From: Kluyveromyces lactis
Lineage: Eukaryota; Ascomycota; Saccharomycetes; Saccharomycetales; Saccharomycetaceae
Assembly: GCF_000002515.2 (NCBI RefSeq)
Contig: NC_006041.1
Location: 620,001-684,000, forward strand
Length of the DNA: 64,000 nucleotides
Reading direction: 5' to 3'
Numbering within the stretch: position 1 is the first letter of the stretch; each line of letters opens with the position of its first letter. The notes under the pieces are model-generated. The model did not search any database. It was not told the DNA's origin and saw only the letters and a program-made list of their open reading frames with translations. Of the stretch, positions 1 to 11,153 are shown one piece after another. The position numbers and the translations under genes were made by a program.

Positions 1-416
1 AGGAATACCAAGTGTCTATTGTGCTTTACGTATTATTTAATGATTATTTAGTAGCTTGAGTAGCGAAATAAGGATTATGCAATCCAGTGATCATGACAAT
101 TATTGATTAAGTAGCATTTAGAAAGTTGATTTAAAGAATGATATGTTCTTGAAAGACAAGAAGATTAAGGTCGATTCGAAGTAAGATATTAACGCGTAGT
201 CATGGGCCATAAACAAATCTTGTCATGTCGGAGGTATATCTCGTGTACAGTTCGAGAAGAAAGAGGTGAAGAAAGGAGTAAATGAAAGTCCTGCTGAACC
301 GAAATACTAGCAACACTAGCGGTATCAGTGGAAATCGAAATGAAAAATTAATGATCTATCAGAAATCATGGAGAAAGAAAGAAAGAAAAGTAAAAGCCAA
401 CCAACCGCCAGCTTCT
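1..416. other. Left-edge intergenic sequence, 3' flank of ROX3
   Basis: This stretch lies downstream of ROX3, which is transcribed leftward and stops at 417. I see no convincing gene, RNA or repeat apart from a short purine-rich GAAA run near 371-390. The neighbouring gene to the left lies outside the window. Confidence 0.6.
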
Positions 417-1037
417 CTATTCAAGCCTTCTTCTTTTCATATCATCTGGTTGTAACTCAGTGTTAGGAGAAGCCATCGACGATCCGTTCGACTTATACTT
501 TCTTTTCTTCGTTTTGGTACCTGTACCGTTTAGATCGAATGCAAGATCATCCACATCGAAACCAGAATTTTTAAACTCTGACGGATGGCTCTTCATCAAC
601 TGCCCTATCACTGTAGAGCACATATCCCAATCCATTTGTGGCGGCTCAAATAATCCTGTATCTCTTTTCATCATCGCGTCTCTATACTCTTCTTCACTCA
701 TCCCTTCCACTAGTTTGGCTTGATTCATCATATCCGGATTATTTTGAAAGATTACGTCTGATATCTCTCCACCTTTTCCGTTTTCCCTTGAAGGAATTGT
801 TATAAACCTTCCTGAAAGATCTTGTATCTGGTTCTTGTAAGATTTCCTTAGTTTAACCGCTTTCGTACCATCTGCATTCGTCCTAGCCACCTGCCTAGCC
901 ACCTCTTCTAAACCATAAATCGTTATTAAATCGTCTACCGGATTCGGTTGTTGTGATTCGTAAACAGGAAGTGACGGATCCACATAATAATAATAGTTCG
1001 GGTGCGTGGCACTACCATCTTCGTGACTCGTAGCCAT
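417..1037 (-). CDS. ROX3: Mediator complex subunit 19 (Rox3/Med19)
   Basis: Encodes 206 aa, a subunit of the Mediator head module, which links gene-specific activators and repressors to RNA polymerase II in the nucleus. The sequence shows the family hallmarks: a YYYYVDP segment near the N terminus, the block [16 protein letters not shown], the stretch [10 protein letters not shown], then FQNNPDMM. The acidic [14 protein letters not shown] segment is followed by a lysine-rich tail ending in DMKRRRLE, which closely resembles the S. cerevisiae Rox3 C terminus. The open frame extends a few codons upstream to 1052, but only with a GTG; the first ATG is at 1037 and is used here. In S. cerevisiae ROX3 (YBL093C) lies beside RPL32, as here. 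Length is near the family norm of about 220 aa. Confidence 0.95.
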   Translation of the reverse strand: MATSHEDGSATHPNYYYYVDPSLPVYESQQPNPVDDLITIYGLEEVARQVARTNADGTKAVKLRKSYKNQIQDLSGRFITIPSRENGKGGEISDVIFQNNPDMMNQAKLVEGMSEEEYRDAMMKRDTGLFEPPQMDWDMCSTVIGQLMKSHPSEFKNSGFDVDDLAFDLNGTGTKTKKRKYKSNGSSMASPNTELQPDDMKRRRLE

Positions 1038-2084
1038 TTTGTCTAAGTTCACTGTGTATTGTTTAACCTTGTTTTGTTGCCTTGTTTGTATTTGGAAAGT
1101 TGCTAATTTGAAACTCTCACTATCTATTAGGACTTATTCTATAATCAAGTTAAACCCAGAACAAATAAAACAACAGATATATATCAACTTGAATCTCAGA
1201 CTTCTGCGGTTTAAATAATTCTTATACAACAGTTGACACGTACCCTCTAACTACAGATACACAGATCCCAACAAGCCAACAACTGTGTATTTCCAAAGCC
1301 AACTTTATACTCAATGTACAATCTCAACGTTTAAATTCTACATCGATTTCCATCTGTCGAAAATGCATGTATGGCATGTAAAAGTTTCCGGATTCCAACA
1401 TCTAACACCAAAAGGAACGACACTGGCAGTAGGAAGAAGAGGAGAAGCTGATAATCCGGAAAAACTTCTTTTTTTCAGTTTCTTTCTTTTTACTATCCTA
1501 GATTAGGACTGTCTGTTCAAGGAATAAAAAATAGGAGAAGGCAAAAACCCAGACATCGGATATATTAGAAGGTGTATGGGTGGAAATGACAATATCACTC
1601 TGGACTTTTGGATGATTCCTGATTAGGAACATGTATCCTTTGGGCGGGAGGATTTTTTTCTTTGATTTTTCCGTGATCCACTCACTGCTGCAGCGGGACC
1701 CAGGCAATGGACTGAGAAGGGTACACGGGAGGCAGATCCAATACCTGTCGGTAGGCTGGCACACCCCTTTCCCGTTCGCTCAGCTTGGCAATGGGCTAGG
1801 CAGAGAGGGTTTGGCTTCCTTCTCCCCAGCTCGGACAGTCTCTCTACCTGTGGACAGAGGAAGGAATCAGTTTGCCAGGCGGAGAAATATGGTAGAGGGA
1901 AAGCGGGCCTAGCAGCAACCAGTTTGTATTACGTTCTCTGTAGTTTGTGTGTCTGGAACTTTTTGGTTTAACGAAATAGTATAATGTTGAAAAGTTGAGT
2001 TTATACGTTATATATGAAAGTACTGTTAATGGTATTGGTATAGGTATCAGATAGAAAGACTCAGCAAGGAAAGAATAGTTCAAG
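1038..2084. other. Divergent ROX3/RPL32 intergenic region with GC-rich segment
   Basis: A long divergent region between ROX3 and RPL32. It contains a Rap1-type site (1573-1582), a T-rich tract just after it (about 1649-1672), then a segment of roughly 240 bp (about 1675-1915) that is much richer in G and C than its surroundings. I see no gene in it. Open frames across the GC-rich part (for example 1631-1912 on the plus strand) look like chance. It most likely holds the RPL32 promoter and the start of its transcript. Confidence 0.5.
1573..1582 (-). promoter_or_regulatory. Rap1-type binding site upstream of RPL32
   Basis: The plus strand reads TGTATGGGTG, matching the reverse complement of the yeast Rap1 consensus (ACACCCATACA core). 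Rap1 sites of this kind sit upstream of most ribosomal protein genes in budding yeasts. The same word occurs twice before RPL23 in this window. It lies about 0.5 kb before the putative 5' splice site of RPL32. Confidence 0.6.
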
Positions 2085-2700
2085 GTATGTACATAGTGGT
2101 ACAATACGTGCGGAATAGAAATGAGAATTGATATGCGTTTCGAACGGCCAGATGTAGACGATATTTGAGTGAGATACAATGAGAAGCAAAAAACCAATGA
2201 GTTTAACTAGATAAACGTGGGATATCTATATCAATGAGTTTATAACATGTTGATTCAGTGTCTTATATTCATCCATCTATTACCGTGGGGTAGAAATGAA
2301 ATTATTTGGTATGATATGATGAGCAATGTGTGGTTTGTGATTTGTAAGAGTACTAAAAATCATACGATATAAAACTAATGACTGGCAATGAATGACAATT
2401 GTTGTAATATTGAAACAGGTTATTACAGTGGGGATCTATAACGAAAAATTTGCCTGGATTCTTAATCTAGAATTTTTAAGATTTCCATGTTTTATTAATA
2501 TTAGACAAACTCAACTCATCCTTATACTTGCCACAATTTGTTCACTTTCACCAGTTCATCTCAGAAGAAAAAGCTCATTAGGTCGATATACCGTTTGCTA
2601 TAGAGGCATAGTGGAATAGCACAACATCCGCTCTATCAGGCAAAAAACATTAATACTAACAAGATAACAATATTTCGATATTACTTTAATTTTTAAACAG
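2085..2700 (+). other. RPL32: Putative 5' UTR intron of RPL32
   Basis: A perfect TACTAAC branch site lies at 2654-2660, and an AAACAG acceptor ends at 2700, directly abutting the ATG at 2701. This reproduces the S. cerevisiae arrangement, where the RPL32 intron ends immediately before the start codon and takes part in autoregulation by the protein. The branch site and acceptor are seen directly. The 5' splice site is less certain: GTATGT at 2085-2090 is the best candidate, which would give an intron of 616 nt. I did not find the GTCAGT variant used in S. cerevisiae. Confidence 0.7.
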
Positions 2701-3093
2701 ATGGCTGCTTCTCTACACCCAAAGATTGTTAAGAAACATACCAAGAAGTTCAAGCGTCATCACTCTGACCGTTACCACAGAGTCTCTGAAAACTGGAGAA
2801 AGCAAAAGGGTATTGACTCTGTTGTTAGAAGAAGATTCAGAGGTAACATTTCTGAACCAACCATCGGTTACGGTTCCAACAAGAAGACCAAGTTCATGGG
2901 TCCAGATGGCCGTAAGGTTGTTCTTGTCTCCAACGTCAAGGGTTTGACCCCATTGTTGATGCACACCAAGACCTTCGCCGCTGAAATCGCTCACAACGTT
3001 TCTTCCAAGAACAGAATTGCTATCTTGGCTGAAGCTAAGAAGAACGGTATCAAGGTTACCAACGCTAAGGCTAGATTGGCTTTGGAAGCTTAA
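2701..3093 (+). CDS. RPL32: 60S ribosomal protein L32 (eL32)
   Basis: Encodes 130 aa, the same length as S. cerevisiae Rpl32, a component of the large cytosolic ribosomal subunit. It is near-identical in character to the family: a basic N terminus ([20 protein letters not shown]), the VRRRFRG segment, [17 protein letters not shown], and a C-terminal [23 protein letters not shown] block. Codon choice is strongly biased to the preferred yeast codons (AAG, TTG, GCT, AGA), as expected for a highly expressed gene. The coding part is uninterrupted; the intron precedes the ATG. In S. cerevisiae, L32 binds its own pre-mRNA and inhibits splicing, so the conserved intron position suggests similar control here, which is inference. 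Confidence 0.98.
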   Translation: MAASLHPKIVKKHTKKFKRHHSDRYHRVSENWRKQKGIDSVVRRRFRGNISEPTIGYGSNKKTKFMGPDGRKVVLVSNVKGLTPLLMHTKTFAAEIAHNVSSKNRIAILAEAKKNGIKVTNAKARLALEA

Positions 3094-4006
3094 ATGTTTT
3101 AATATCTAGGTTTTTAAATTGTCAATATAAACTATCAAATCACTTCTTAACATAATTTCTCTCATATTGAATTGAATTGAATTGAATACATAAACATCCT
3201 TTCGTTCATTTACTCAGCTTACTCAACTAGTTTCACTGTCATTTCACATTTTTATATGTTTGACGACGGCATCAAGCGTGCATTTTTACTCACTAATAGT
3301 TGGACTTTCCACGCAGAGTTGAGTGCTGACATCGTATCGATGTGATTGGAATTACAAATATATATACTTCATGTATTCAGTGGATATCGTTGTACCTGTA
3401 GCTAGTTAAAGACAAGGGTCGGTGGTATTGTGCCAAATAGTACCTTGTCCAGCTCATTGCAATTGAGAAATCATTTGATGGCATGCGACAAATTGAATAT
3501 AGGACAGTTGCCAAAAGAGCCTCTATAAACAGAAGAAAAAAAAAGGATGTAAAAAGAGCCAGAAAGAAAAGTATCAATGACGGTTGCTGAGTATATTGGG
3601 ATCAATTTGAAGGAGAATTAGTTCAATATCTTTCGTCTCCCTTTGTTTTCAATGAGTTGTTTCAACGAAACAACGATGAAAAGAACAGCTGTGTCACAAG
3701 ATGAACAATTTCAATACTAACTCAAATATCTTGTCAATGTCTTGGCTAGGGGAAAACATAGTACTAATGGCTGTAATGATAATACAATAACAATAATGAA
3801 GAATGATTTTAGCCGCATGAAGAAATCCTGCAAAGAAAAGAACAAACAGGTTAAAAAGTACGGGGGTAATTAAAACAAAAGAAACAGACGTAGATAAGAA
3901 AAGAAATACGAATATAATTCATAACAACATTTCTATCAAAGTCGAGAAATATGTTGTCATATATTATACGATGGTTGATAGTTCCCTCACTTAATCAGAA
4001 TGTATC
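3094..4006. other. Long convergent intergenic region RPL32/SCS22
   Basis: At 913 bp this is unusually long for a gap between two converging yeast genes. It holds four tandem copies of ATTGA (3166-3185), a perfect 6-bp inverted repeat ACATCG/CGATGT around TAT (3329-3343), and a 7-bp inverted repeat GACAAGG/CCTTGTC (3411-3417 and 3443-3449). No protein gene is convincing. A non-coding RNA is possible but I could not match snoRNA boxes or a tRNA. Confidence 0.5.
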
Positions 4007-5098
4007 CTAAGATAACCAATACCAAAGTAAGAAACCTATAACGATCCAAATGACCACGGCCGGTGCAATATTCGACGTACTAGCGGGTTCTGCAATAATT
4101 TCAGTGTTAGCGCTGGTATCAGATTTGACCTTTTCATCGAGCTTTGGTTCACTTTCCACAACTTTTGGCTTTTCAGTATCCAGGTCAGTATTGGCAGATG
4201 CAACCGGGACAGATTTCTTTTGTACCGGTTCACTAGCGGACTCTTCTGTAGCTTTCGAACCACTAGCAATAGTTTCCTTGGCTGAAGGAATGACAGTCTC
4301 AGTTTGCACGTTATCAGTTTCTAGATTTTCCACGACTCTTGGTTCAGCATCTAGTTGATAATTTACCTTAATCTTCTTTGACAGGCCCTTGTTCTTGAAC
4401 TCTGCTTCCAATTGAGGCCAAGCTTCGGCCACACTCAGTTCACCTAAATCGTAAGGAGCTGGCAAAGCTATAACCAAGAATTTATCTTTACATTTGAAAT
4501 CTGGTGTAGGTTCTTCCTTCAATCCTAAAAGAATCACTTGAACATCAACGCTTTCACCGGCTGGCACCAAAGCGGCATTAGGTCTTACACAGTATACCTT
4601 AGGAGCTGTGGTCTTCACCTTAAAGGCAATTGTTTGTTCTGAGTCATTCTTGATGGTAATATGCTCAGCTGCTTGGCTAGTGAAAGGTGCTATTACGAAA
4701 ACAGAGAGGTAAATCACATTGAATAATGGAATCGCAAAAATGATCCCATTAAACATTGAAATAATGATTTGGAAGCTTGTTAGTATATCGAATGCATAAT
4801 AACAGAAACATAATATTGAGTATCTAAGCATCGGAGAATAATTCCATGTGGTTGAGGATATGGAACATCTATCAGAATCCCTGTAATCCTTCTAAGTATT
4901 CATCCCATTATTTGTCTCTCATGCAAGAAAAGTGAGCCAATATGGCCACACATTTGACCACACGAAGTACACTTTCAAATGCTAAACACCATATTTTGTA
5001 ACTGATCATATAGTAAAGTGGTTTTTAATCCCTTTAAACCACTGCTCAAAGCGACACATACGTTTGTATTCCAATACACTTGGAGTAATTTCAACCAT
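4007..5098 (-). CDS. SCS22: VAP-family ER membrane protein (Scs2/Scs22), spliced
   Basis: Reconstructed as two exons: 5062-5098 (37 nt) and 4007-4689 (683 nt), giving 239 aa. Exon 1 encodes MVEITPSVLEYK and ends at GTATGT. Exon 2 resumes after TAG with PFTSQAAEH, restoring the normal start of the MSP domain. The domain continues with the VAP signature region SEQTIAFKVKTTAPKVYC and VRPNAALVPAGE, then a variable acidic linker and a C-terminal membrane anchor (VVIWIVIGFLLWYWL). VAP proteins tether the ER to the plasma membrane and bind FFAT-motif proteins, including lipid regulators. The S. cerevisiae paralogs are SCS2 and intron-bearing SCS22 (YBL091C-A); position next to MAP2 and RPL32 matches SCS22, so this is the pre-duplication single copy. 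The 825-nt open frame that starts at 4831 reads into the intron and is not the true N terminus. Confidence 0.9.
4690..5061 (-). other. SCS22: SCS22 intron (372 nt)
   Basis: On the minus strand the intron begins GTATGT (plus 5056-5061), has a perfect TACTAAC branch site (plus 4779-4785) and ends at the first usable AG after it (plus 4690-4691). Joining the flanks keeps the frame and gives 240 codons including stop. The branch-to-acceptor distance of about 90 nt is on the long side. Confidence 0.88.
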
Positions 5099-5607
5099 TG
5101 TAAACTTATAATAGTGAGAAACAGTTTATACACACTTGTGTTAGAGCTGGAAAACTAATAGACTTCCCGAATCTAACGAAATAACAAATCCCAAATAGAA
5201 AGATAAACGAATTAGATAACCGTACCTGATAATCTTCGAACAATTAACCTAGGAACCGATCACTGTAAATCCTGCCAAAAACTAAGTCTCTCTGTTCTTA
5301 ATTGTAATCGCTTAGTTCAACTTTTCTTTGTTTGCAAAATGTCAAATTCGGGTATTTATGTGTGAGGGTAACCACAACAAATGAAATGGGCACTGAACCT
5401 CGTTACGTAATTATCATGCAGCGAGCAGTCGACACAGACTTCCCTCTCACTAAGAGCATTAAGCATCTTTTGAGGTACCAACAGTGCACGGTTTGATTTC
5501 AGTTCTTTTATACTTTATATTCTATTTAAACGAAACTGAATTTACCTAGATATGCATATGTTGTAGCGTTTGTTATGTATTGACTACGACAAGTCTTATG
5601 GTATCTT
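5099..5607. other. SCS22 upstream / MAP2 downstream intergenic region
   Basis: Contains the promoter of SCS22 and the 3' flank of MAP2, both transcribed leftward. I see no gene, repeat or clear named regulatory site. Confidence 0.5.
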
Positions 5608-7256
<1,649 letters not shown>

Positions 7257-7721
7257 ATGCTAACTGCAAGAGGGTTCCAATTGGGTGCCAGCAGGACATC
7301 TACTTTATTGTCCAGACAATTTACACAATGCACTATTAGGAGACAAGAAATCATAGATTATACAAGGTTGACTCCGCTATCTAAAAGTGCAAAGGAATCG
7401 TCAAACGGATCTAGGAAAGACATGTCCTTTTCGGCAATGATGCAGTCGCCAAGAGAAGATACTTTGAGTTCCAAGCTAACAGGAATCCAAGCTGGAAGAA
7501 CTATTGATGTCTTTAGCGGTAACACCATGGCTGCTTTCCAAAGGCTAGGGTCCATCGTAAGATCGAACTCCATTCAAAAGGACAAGAGGGCTCAAAGGTT
7601 CTATTTGAAGCCTGGTAAGGCAAGAGAATTGAGAAAGTCTCAAAAGCACAGAAAGGAGTTCATGAAGAGTTTCAAGAACTTAATAGAGGTGGTCAAGGAC
7701 GCCAAGAGGAAGGGTTACTAA
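7257..7721 (+). CDS. MRP21: Mitochondrial small-subunit ribosomal protein bS21m
   Basis: Encodes 154 aa, shorter than the roughly 177-aa S. cerevisiae Mrp21. The N terminus (MLTARGFQLGASRTSTLLSRQF) is basic and hydroxylated, as in a mitochondrial targeting peptide. The C-terminal part, GRTIDVFSGNTMAAFQRLGSIVRSN followed by a lysine- and arginine-rich tail, fits the bS21 family. It would work in the mitochondrial 37S subunit. The gene diverges from MAP2 and is followed by AVT5 in the same orientation, the same order as YBL091C-YBL090W-YBL089W. Identification rests on both sequence and position. Confidence 0.9.
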   Translation: MLTARGFQLGASRTSTLLSRQFTQCTIRRQEIIDYTRLTPLSKSAKESSNGSRKDMSFSAMMQSPREDTLSSKLTGIQAGRTIDVFSGNTMAAFQRLGSIVRSNSIQKDKRAQRFYLKPGKARELRKSQKHRKEFMKSFKNLIEVVKDAKRKGY

Positions 7722-8082
7722 ATGGCTTTATATGGCTTCTTATGTAGATACATAAATCATGTCGAAACGAAATCATCTCTCTCCAACATGTATATAGTTT
7801 AACAAAAGACAGAAAACAAAAATATTTCAAACAACAGACATTTTTTCCAAATAACATCAGTGACTGGGTTACTGCGGTGAAGCTTAAACTGTATTTCTTA
7901 TCTTTTGTACATTATCTTGCGTCCTTCTTTCTATCGTCTGCATGCCATAATATTTGAAAAATCAATGATTCTTGCTTGATTCTTAGGACCATATATCTTT
8001 ATGCAACACAAAATAAGGAAGTACAGGTAGTTTCTCCTACTGACGAGATAGCACCTTAAAATTAACTATAACGTAGTACAGG
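7722..8082. other. Intergenic MRP21/AVT5
   Basis: A 361-bp tandem gap with the MRP21 3' flank and AVT5 promoter. Nothing distinctive was seen. Confidence 0.45.
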
Positions 8083-9453
8083 ATGTCATCCAGTGTACAA
8101 TCTGGGGTCATCACACTTCTTCATACGGCATGCGGGGCTGGTATCCTTGCAATGCCTTATGCTTTTAAACCCTTTGGATTGATTTTGGGTTTGTCAATGA
8201 TTATATTCTGCGGCTTGTGTTCCTCTACGGGGTTATATTTACAATCATACGTGTCGAAATACGTTCCTCCTGGACATGCCTCGTTTTTCACTCTTTGCAG
8301 ATTAACTCGTCCTGAATTGAGCGTCGTTTTCGATGCTGCAATTGCTGTTAAATGTTTTGGGGTCGGAGTTTCATATTTGGTGGTCGTTGGAGATTTGTTA
8401 CCACAGATAATGTCCACGTTTACAACCCATGGGTGGCTCTTATCACGCCAGTTTCACATCACTGCAGTTACGTTGATCATCGTGACACCGTTGTGTTTCA
8501 TTAAGAAGTTAGACTCTTTAAGGTACACTTCTTCCATTGCAATTACAGCAGTTGGGTACTTATGCGTATTAGTTGTCTTCCATTTTGCCGTTCCAAATAG
8601 CGAAATCGACCATTTAAGAGGCCATGTTAGCATCTGGAAACCCAGTGATGTGGATTCATCCATGCTAAGCAGTTTTCCAATTTTCGTTTTCGCGTATACT
8701 TGCCATCACAACATGTTTTCCATCATCAATGAACAATCAGACAAATCTTTAGACAGTATAACGAAATTGATTAGGATTGCCATTACGCTAGCAATGTCTT
8801 TGTACATTTCCATTGGAGCGCTAGGTTATTGCACCTTCGGTGATCATATTACTGGTAACATTATCACCTTATACCCAAACTCCATTTCCAGCACCATCGG
8901 TAGAATAGCTATAGCATTGTTAGTGATCCTTGCCTTCCCGCTACAATGTCATCCAGCTAGAGCATCTGTCAATCATATCTTACATTACTTCTCCAAGGGG
9001 AACACCCATCCCCCAATGACAACCACAAGTGCAGAACAAAACAGTCTATTACGGGACTCTGAACTCGAATCTAGCGAACAGTTAACCTACGAATGCGAAG
9101 ACGAATTAATTGAAGAAAACAGCGCTAATCAGCCTCCAGTAGTAACGTTAGAAGGCCCTAGATTCATCTTTATCACGTCTGGAATCCTATTATTTTCGTA
9201 CATCCTCGCTATGAGTGTTACGTCGCTAGCAAACGTTTTGTCAATAGTAGGAGCAACCGGATCCACTTCTATATCCTTCATCTTACCTGGAATATTTGGC
9301 TACAAGTTAATCGCATCGGAGTACGCCAAATCCGTTGTACCACCAGCAAAAGAACGAATCTTGAGAATTATCTCATTGTTACTTGCTATTTGGGGATTCA
9401 TCGTCATGATAACTTCACTAAGTGCTACCATATTTCTACATGCGACACATTGA
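8083..9453 (+). CDS. AVT5: Vacuolar amino acid transporter, AVT family
   Basis: Encodes 456 aa, a multi-pass membrane protein of the amino acid/auxin permease family. The start (SGVITLLHTACGAGILAMPYAFKPFG) is the characteristic first transmembrane segment of AVT proteins, and about ten further hydrophobic segments follow. A hydrophilic acidic loop occupies roughly residues 305-355. The family moves amino acids across the vacuolar membrane. Position (YBL089W between MRP21 and TEL1) points to the AVT5 lineage; its sister AVT6 (YER119C) belongs to the duplicate track, so this gene is the unduplicated ancestor of both. Substrates cannot be read from sequence. Confidence 0.92.
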   Translation: MSSSVQSGVITLLHTACGAGILAMPYAFKPFGLILGLSMIIFCGLCSSTGLYLQSYVSKYVPPGHASFFTLCRLTRPELSVVFDAAIAVKCFGVGVSYLVVVGDLLPQIMSTFTTHGWLLSRQFHITAVTLIIVTPLCFIKKLDSLRYTSSIAITAVGYLCVLVVFHFAVPNSEIDHLRGHVSIWKPSDVDSSMLSSFPIFVFAYTCHHNMFSIINEQSDKSLDSITKLIRIAITLAMSLYISIGALGYCTFGDHITGNIITLYPNSISSTIGRIAIALLVILAFPLQCHPARASVNHILHYFSKGNTHPPMTTTSAEQNSLLRDSELESSEQLTYECEDELIEENSANQPPVVTLEGPRFIFITSGILLFSYILAMSVTSLANVLSIVGATGSTSISFILPGIFGYKLIASEYAKSVVPPAKERILRIISLLLAIWGFIVMITSLSATIFLHATH

Positions 9454-9776
9454 GGGTACAGGATAAACAGGGTACTAGAGACTAACCATTGATACTGCTA
9501 CCAATTGTACTCCCGATTGACACTCTAAATAAGCGGCCCGCGTATTCCTAGCGAGCCTTTGGTTGCTGCCTGTCACATGATCAAAAAATAACTCATCTCT
9601 CATTGTAGACAGACACCAAAAAAAATGATAAATGTATACCGTATATACATAAATATAAAAAGTAATCAATACGAACATACTTGAACTTGAAGCAAGTTTA
9701 TTTCAATTTTAGTTGTTGTGTTGTCACAAGTGTTCCAATAGTCCAGCGAGGCAAGGGAATATCTGCAAACAGAGAG
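9454..9776. other. Intergenic AVT5/SHO1
   Basis: Tandem gap holding the SHO1 promoter. A TATA-like AAATATAAAAAG lies near 9650-9662, about 120 bp before the SHO1 ATG. The open frame continues upstream of the ATG to 9681 but only from a TTG codon. Confidence 0.45.
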
Positions 9777-10850
9777 ATGGCGTTGATTAAAGCAAGTCAA
9801 GCCCGTGCTGTAAGGGAGAATCCGCATGTATCTCATCAATTTAACATCTCGTCATTTTTGGGCGATCCTTTTGCCATAGGCACACTTAGTATTGCATTGA
9901 TCTCATGGATCATTGCATTGGCGGGATCCATTGCTGTTGCAGCATCTACGTCTCCATTCCCAAGATTTTCTTGGTGGACTATAGTTTACGAGATACTACT
10001 AATGATTACGCTTTTTATCGTGTACTGTTTGGATTTAGTTGACTACTATAGAATGTTCATTACTTGTGCTGTTGGTATCGCATTCGTATATACTTCGAAT
10101 AGTACTAACAGTATTGTGTACTATGAAGGGTCCAAGAGTGGTGCAGCAGCAGCAGGATTTATCTTGTTATCCATGATCAATTTGGTGTGGGTGATTTATT
10201 TTGGTGGAGATAATGCATCTCCAACCAATAGATGGATCGATTCGTTCTCACTACGCGGAATTCGTCCTTCGGTGCTAGAGACATCCATGGCTATTGCCAG
10301 ATCGCAGAGACTGCCGGTCAAACCTTCTTACCCATACCAATACCAGGAAGACTTGCGTTCAGCATCTCTGCCTGATGTCCACCACGATGACGAAGGTGAG
10401 GGCCACAGTGGCAACATGTATGCGCCAGAACTTCAATCGTCTACAAAGTATGTGTCGTCTACAGTGCTGAACGGATTTGAAAATACAGATCATTCCTCTT
10501 CGAAACCAAACCTTGATGTTAATGCGCAAAATACTGCTACACTGAATACACAGGCCACTGGCACTTTCATCACAGATACCACCAATGCCAACACAGATAC
10601 TACCATGGGAGACACATTAGGCCTATACAGTGACATTGGTGAAGAATTAAACAGTTTCCCATACACTGCAGAGGCTTTATATACCTATCAAGCGGACCAA
10701 ACTGACGCGTATGAAATATCCTTCGAACAGGGCGAAATTCTCAGGGTTGGTGATATCGAGGGTAGATGGTGGAAAGCCAAGAAGTCAAACGGGGAAACAG
10801 GGATTATCCCAAGTAATTACGTTAAGCTTTTGGATGGGAAATCACACTGA
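9777..10850 (+). CDS. SHO1: Osmosensor of the HOG pathway, SH3 protein Sho1
   Basis: Encodes 357 aa from the ATG at 9777, the first ATG that gives the usual short cytoplasmic N terminus. Four closely spaced transmembrane segments occupy roughly residues 27-145, including the conserved FPRFSWWTIVYE and DLVDYYR segments. The signature YFGGDNASPTNRWIDSFSLRGIRPS follows, then a serine-rich linker with TTMGDTLGLYSDIG, and a C-terminal SH3 domain (about residues 296-354, with EALYTYQA, GRWWKAKK and GIIPSNYV). Sho1 signals through Ste11 to the MAP kinase kinase Pbs2, whose proline motif the SH3 domain binds. In S. cerevisiae it is YER118C, on the sister track to AVT5 and TEL1. Confidence 0.97.
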   Translation: MALIKASQARAVRENPHVSHQFNISSFLGDPFAIGTLSIALISWIIALAGSIAVAASTSPFPRFSWWTIVYEILLMITLFIVYCLDLVDYYRMFITCAVGIAFVYTSNSTNSIVYYEGSKSGAAAAGFILLSMINLVWVIYFGGDNASPTNRWIDSFSLRGIRPSVLETSMAIARSQRLPVKPSYPYQYQEDLRSASLPDVHHDDEGEGHSGNMYAPELQSSTKYVSSTVLNGFENTDHSSSKPNLDVNAQNTATLNTQATGTFITDTTNANTDTTMGDTLGLYSDIGEELNSFPYTAEALYTYQADQTDAYEISFEQGEILRVGDIEGRWWKAKKSNGETGIIPSNYVKLLDGKSH

Positions 10851-11153
10851 TTTTATTACTGCCTCCCATCAGTTTGTATCATTAAACATTTGATTTGTGT
10901 ATCGTCTTTTATATTATATTATTTCCACAGTTTGCAATAACAACCGGCTTATCAACCTTATTCGCGAAAAATTCAAGTGCTTTTATCAACACAGTTACTG
11001 AATTCTTCATTAACACGCAAATACTTGCTTCGAATGAATCATGCTATTTAATGAATATGCTATTATTTATAATTATACTGCTTGCAAATCGCTTCAGGTG
11101 CTGGTAGTATAATAAAGTCTTCATCTCGAGTAAGAACTTCAAACACATCAATC
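10851..11153. other. Convergent intergenic SHO1/TEL1
   Basis: A 303-bp AT-rich gap between converging genes, expected to hold two 3' ends. A 70-codon open frame at 10895-11107 has no recognisable features and is treated as chance. Confidence 0.45.

Noticed and set aside
1285-1506. 73-codon plus-strand frame upstream of RPL32
   Set aside because: No family features, no codon bias, and it lies in the promoter region; likely chance.
3714-3720. TACTAAC branch-site sequence downstream of RPL32
   Set aside because: No 5' splice site or coding context nearby; such words are expected by chance about a dozen times in AT-rich DNA of this size.
10895-11107. 70-codon frame between SHO1 and TEL1
   Set aside because: AT-rich, hydrophobic by composition, no recognisable motif, sits in a normal convergent gap.
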